Source: Thalassovita autumnalis
GTDB taxonomy: Bacteria > Pseudomonadota > Alphaproteobacteria > Rhodobacterales > Rhodobacteraceae
NCBI RefSeq assembly: GCF_001458255.1
Contig: NZ_CYSB01000004.1
Span: forward strand, 1-64,000
Reading direction: 5' to 3'
DNA: 64,000 nt
Below the pieces are notes generated by a model. That model saw only the letters and a list, made by a program, of their open reading frames with translations. It searched no databases and was not told the origin of the DNA. Each line of letters begins with the position of its first letter. Positions within the stretch are counted from its first letter, which is position 1. The translations under genes were made by a program, and so were the position numbers. Shown here piece after piece: positions 62,407-64,000 of this stretch.

Positions 62407-62727
62407 TTAACGCAGCTGCGTCCGCTTGGCCGGTGCTTCCTGACGCACGCGCACGGGCTGCGAATAGTCAACGCGGATCGGACGGCCCCGGCCGGTTTTC
62501 GGCTCATCCTCTTTCAGGCGCATCACGGCGATCCCGAACTGCACCCCGGCAAAGACAATGCCGTTTGAGAACCACAAGAGGAACACCGCCAGCAGCCCGA
62601 CATCCGAATTTGAAACCAGCGACCATAGGTTGCCAAGGTTGAACCACAGCAACATCGCAACAAAGGCGGCGGCAACGGCAAAGCCGATCAAAACGTTGGT
62701 AATGTAAAGGCGGACGAGTTTGGGCAT
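62407..62727 (-). CDS. Small two-helix membrane protein of unknown function
   Basis: A 106-residue protein with two hydrophobic segments (NVLIGFAVAAAFVAMLLWF and GLLAVFLLWFSNGIVFAGV) and a basic cytoplasmic tail rich in Arg and Lys. I do not recognise a named family. It is followed by the bidirectional terminator. Confidence 0.7.
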   Translation of the reverse strand: MPKLVRLYITNVLIGFAVAAAFVAMLLWFNLGNLWSLVSNSDVGLLAVFLLWFSNGIVFAGVQFGIAVMRLKEDEPKTGRGRPIRVDYSQPVRVRQEAPAKRTQLR

Positions 62728-62796
62728 GGCAGCGACTCCGTTAAGGCCTAAGGAGAAGGGTATGCCTCAGGCCAGAATGTTCAAGCCCAATATGAA

Positions 62797-62831
62797 AACC
62801 CGCGGCGCTTTCTGACGAAATGCCGCGGGTT
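62797..62831 (-). terminator. Terminator after nusB
   Basis: AACCCGCGGC and GCCGCGGGTT form a 10-bp stem with a 15-base loop, followed on the minus strand by TTCATATTG. It lies 39 bp after the nusB stop. Confidence 0.65.
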
Positions 62832-62869
62832 CTATTCATAAATGCATCCTAGGCGCGTTATGGGCGCGT

Positions 62870-63364
62870 TCAGAACGCCTCTGGCTTGGCTTCGCGGGCC
62901 ATATGGTCCAGCACGGCGTTGACGAACTTGGGCTCTTTGCCTTCCGGGAAGAAGGCGCGCGCCACGTCGACATATTCCGTGATCACCACCTTTGGCGGGG
63001 TCTCGGACTGGGTCAGCTCAGCGCCAGCCGCACGGAACAGCGCCCGCAGGGTCGAGTCGATGCGGCCCAGCGGCCATTTTGCCACCAGCGCCCGGTCGGT
63101 CATCTGGTCCACCTTGGCCTGCCAGTTCACCGCCTCTTTCACCAGCTGTTTGAACAATGCGGTGTCGCCTTCCAGCCACTCCACATCTTCAACAACCGCA
63201 CCGAAGCGGTGGTCCAGAAACTCCAGGATGACCTGATCAACGATCTGATCGCTGACCTCCATCTGGTAAAGCGCCTGCACGGCATAAAGCCGCGACGCAG
63301 ATTTCATCTTGCGCTTCTGGTTGTTCGAAAGCGGTTTACGCTCTTCTTCTTGGCCGGTGCTCAT
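62870..63364 (-). CDS. nusB: Transcription antitermination factor NusB
   Basis: A 164-residue NusB with SASRLYAVQALYQMEVSD, a DRALVAKWPLGRIDSTLRAL motif and the C-terminal VVITEYVDVARAFF. It binds boxA RNA in rRNA antitermination. It is in the common Rhodobacteraceae order ribH-nusB. Confidence 0.94.
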   Translation of the reverse strand: MSTGQEEERKPLSNNQKRKMKSASRLYAVQALYQMEVSDQIVDQVILEFLDHRFGAVVEDVEWLEGDTALFKQLVKEAVNWQAKVDQMTDRALVAKWPLGRIDSTLRALFRAAGAELTQSETPPKVVITEYVDVARAFFPEGKEPKFVNAVLDHMAREAKPEAF

Positions 63365-63412
63365 GCGGTTCGCAGTCCTAAAGATGCCGTGACACGACAG
63401 GCGTTTTTACGG

Positions 63413-63943
63413 TTACGCCTTGCCTGCCAGCTGGATTTCATCGGCGGGAACGAATCCCACGCCTTTGCGCTGATCGCCCCATTTACGGGCCAAAGCGATC
63501 AGGTGCAAGGCCGCAGCCGCTGCGCCGCCGCCTTTGTTCTGATCAGCCGGATCTGCGCGCACCTCAGCCTGACGGCGATTTTCCACGGTCAGAATGCCGT
63601 TGCCAATGCAGAGCCCCTGCAGGCCCAGCAGCTGAATGGCGCGGCTGGAGTCATTGCAGACCGTTTCGTAATGGGTGGTTTCGCCGCGGATCACGCAGCC
63701 CAGCGCCACATAGCCGTCAAAGTTGCTCATCCGTTCGGCAATGCCGATGGCGGTGGGGATTTCCAGCGCGCCGGGCACTTCGACCACCTCATAGGTGCCG
63801 CCGACGGCTTCGATCTCGGCAACGGCGCCTTTCAGCATGTTGTCTGCGATGTCTTTGTAGTAAGGCGACATCACGATTGCCAGCTTCACCGGTTTGTCAA
63901 ACTCGGGGCGCGGCAGAATATAGTGTTGCTCATGTCCAGCCAT
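63413..63943 (-). CDS. ribH: 6,7-dimethyl-8-ribityllumazine synthase
   Basis: A 176-residue RibH, the penultimate enzyme of riboflavin synthesis. Key motifs are VEVPGALEIPTAIGIAE, VALGCVIRGETTHYE and GLCIGNGILTVENRRQA. It lies between nusB and the end of a probable ribBA gene, with a 14-bp gap to the latter. Confidence 0.94.
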   Translation of the reverse strand: MAGHEQHYILPRPEFDKPVKLAIVMSPYYKDIADNMLKGAVAEIEAVGGTYEVVEVPGALEIPTAIGIAERMSNFDGYVALGCVIRGETTHYETVCNDSSRAIQLLGLQGLCIGNGILTVENRRQAEVRADPADQNKGGGAAAAALHLIALARKWGDQRKGVGFVPADEIQLAGKA

Positions 63944-63957
63944 GTCTCAGACCTCCT

Positions 63958-64000
63958 TCAGGCGTCGCCAAGGATCGGGCGGGTGCCGACGATTTCAATA
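63958..64000 (-). CDS. C-terminal end of a probable riboflavin synthesis protein (RibBA), partial
   Basis: The last 13 codons, encoding IEIVGTRPILGDA followed by a stop, run off the window edge. The position immediately upstream of ribH and the EIV...R pattern fit a RibA/RibBA C-terminus. The fragment is too short to be certain. Confidence 0.4.
   Translation of the reverse strand, partial: IEIVGTRPILGDA

Overview
The window looks like chromosomal sequence from a marine alphaproteobacterium of the Roseobacter group (Rhodobacteraceae). The evidence is high GC, tightly overlapping ATGA-coupled operons, a Rhodobacteraceae-style phn C-P lyase locus, a tmpA/tmpB pair (characterised in Leisingera), and the ribH-nusB and bkd arrangements. 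I could not run searches, so genus-level placement (Leisingera/Phaeobacter/Ruegeria-like) is inference. I saw no rRNA, tRNA, CRISPR array, intact IS element or prophage.

Layout. 0-2.6 kb: a ROK repressor with a near-perfect operator, a 625-bp gap, and a DUF1415 gene. 2.7-25.2 kb: a large organophosphorus island of three parts. (a) A minus-strand operon of PhnD-like, PhnC-like and PhnE-like transporter genes, a SAM methyltransferase, a second PhnM-like amidohydrolase and an MFS permease, with no C-P lyase core genes. (b) A divergent plus-strand Ugp-like ABC transporter with a DeoR regulator and a TIM-barrel isomerase. (c) The full minus-strand C-P lyase locus, phnF-G-H-I-J-K-L-M followed by phnC-D-E1-E2 and a hexapeptide acetyltransferase. 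A palindrome of the form ATTCATTCGAATGAAT lies at phnF, phnC and the PhnD-like gene, so one PhnF regulon probably covers both phosphonate operons. Pho-box-like repeats precede phnC, the ugp-like operon and, weakly, phnF. 25.3-30.9 kb: branched-chain 2-oxoacid dehydrogenase (E3, E2, E1 beta, E1 alpha) with a divergent Lrp-type regulator. 31-32.2 kb: a lytic transglycosylase. 32.2-36.5 kb: LysR, tmpA, tmpB, an AllA-like cupin and an alkaline-phosphatase-superfamily hydrolase, which form a tightly coupled operon predicted to turn 2-trimethylaminoethylphosphonate into glycine betaine and phosphate. 36.8-39.4 kb: a GntR regulator, a hydroxyquinol dioxygenase and a truncated, internally deleted TRAP permease. 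39.4-47.5 kb: a compact, apparently undescribed NRPS locus (A-T, ThDP enzyme, C-A-T-TE-TPR). 47.6-64 kb: an orphan peptide-binding protein and then mostly housekeeping genes (lysC, ptsP, mtnP, apt, nusB, ribH), plus a SUKH protein, an EcsC protein, a halohydrin-dehalogenase-like SDR without its tyrosine, and an ArsR/AHSA1 pair.

How it works together. About 40% of the window serves phosphorus scavenging: phosphonate import and C-P cleavage, Ugp-type organophosphate import, and oxidative degradation of a trimethylated phosphonate. The most striking observation is that PhnJ, the radical-SAM C-P bond-cleaving subunit, keeps overall family similarity but lacks three of the four cysteines used in characterised PhnJ for the iron-sulfur cluster and thiyl radical. 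Next in interest are the uncharacterised PhnDCE/methyltransferase/PhnM-like operon, the extended tmp operon, and the ThDP-enzyme-containing NRPS locus, whose 3' end abuts a broken TRAP transporter gene.
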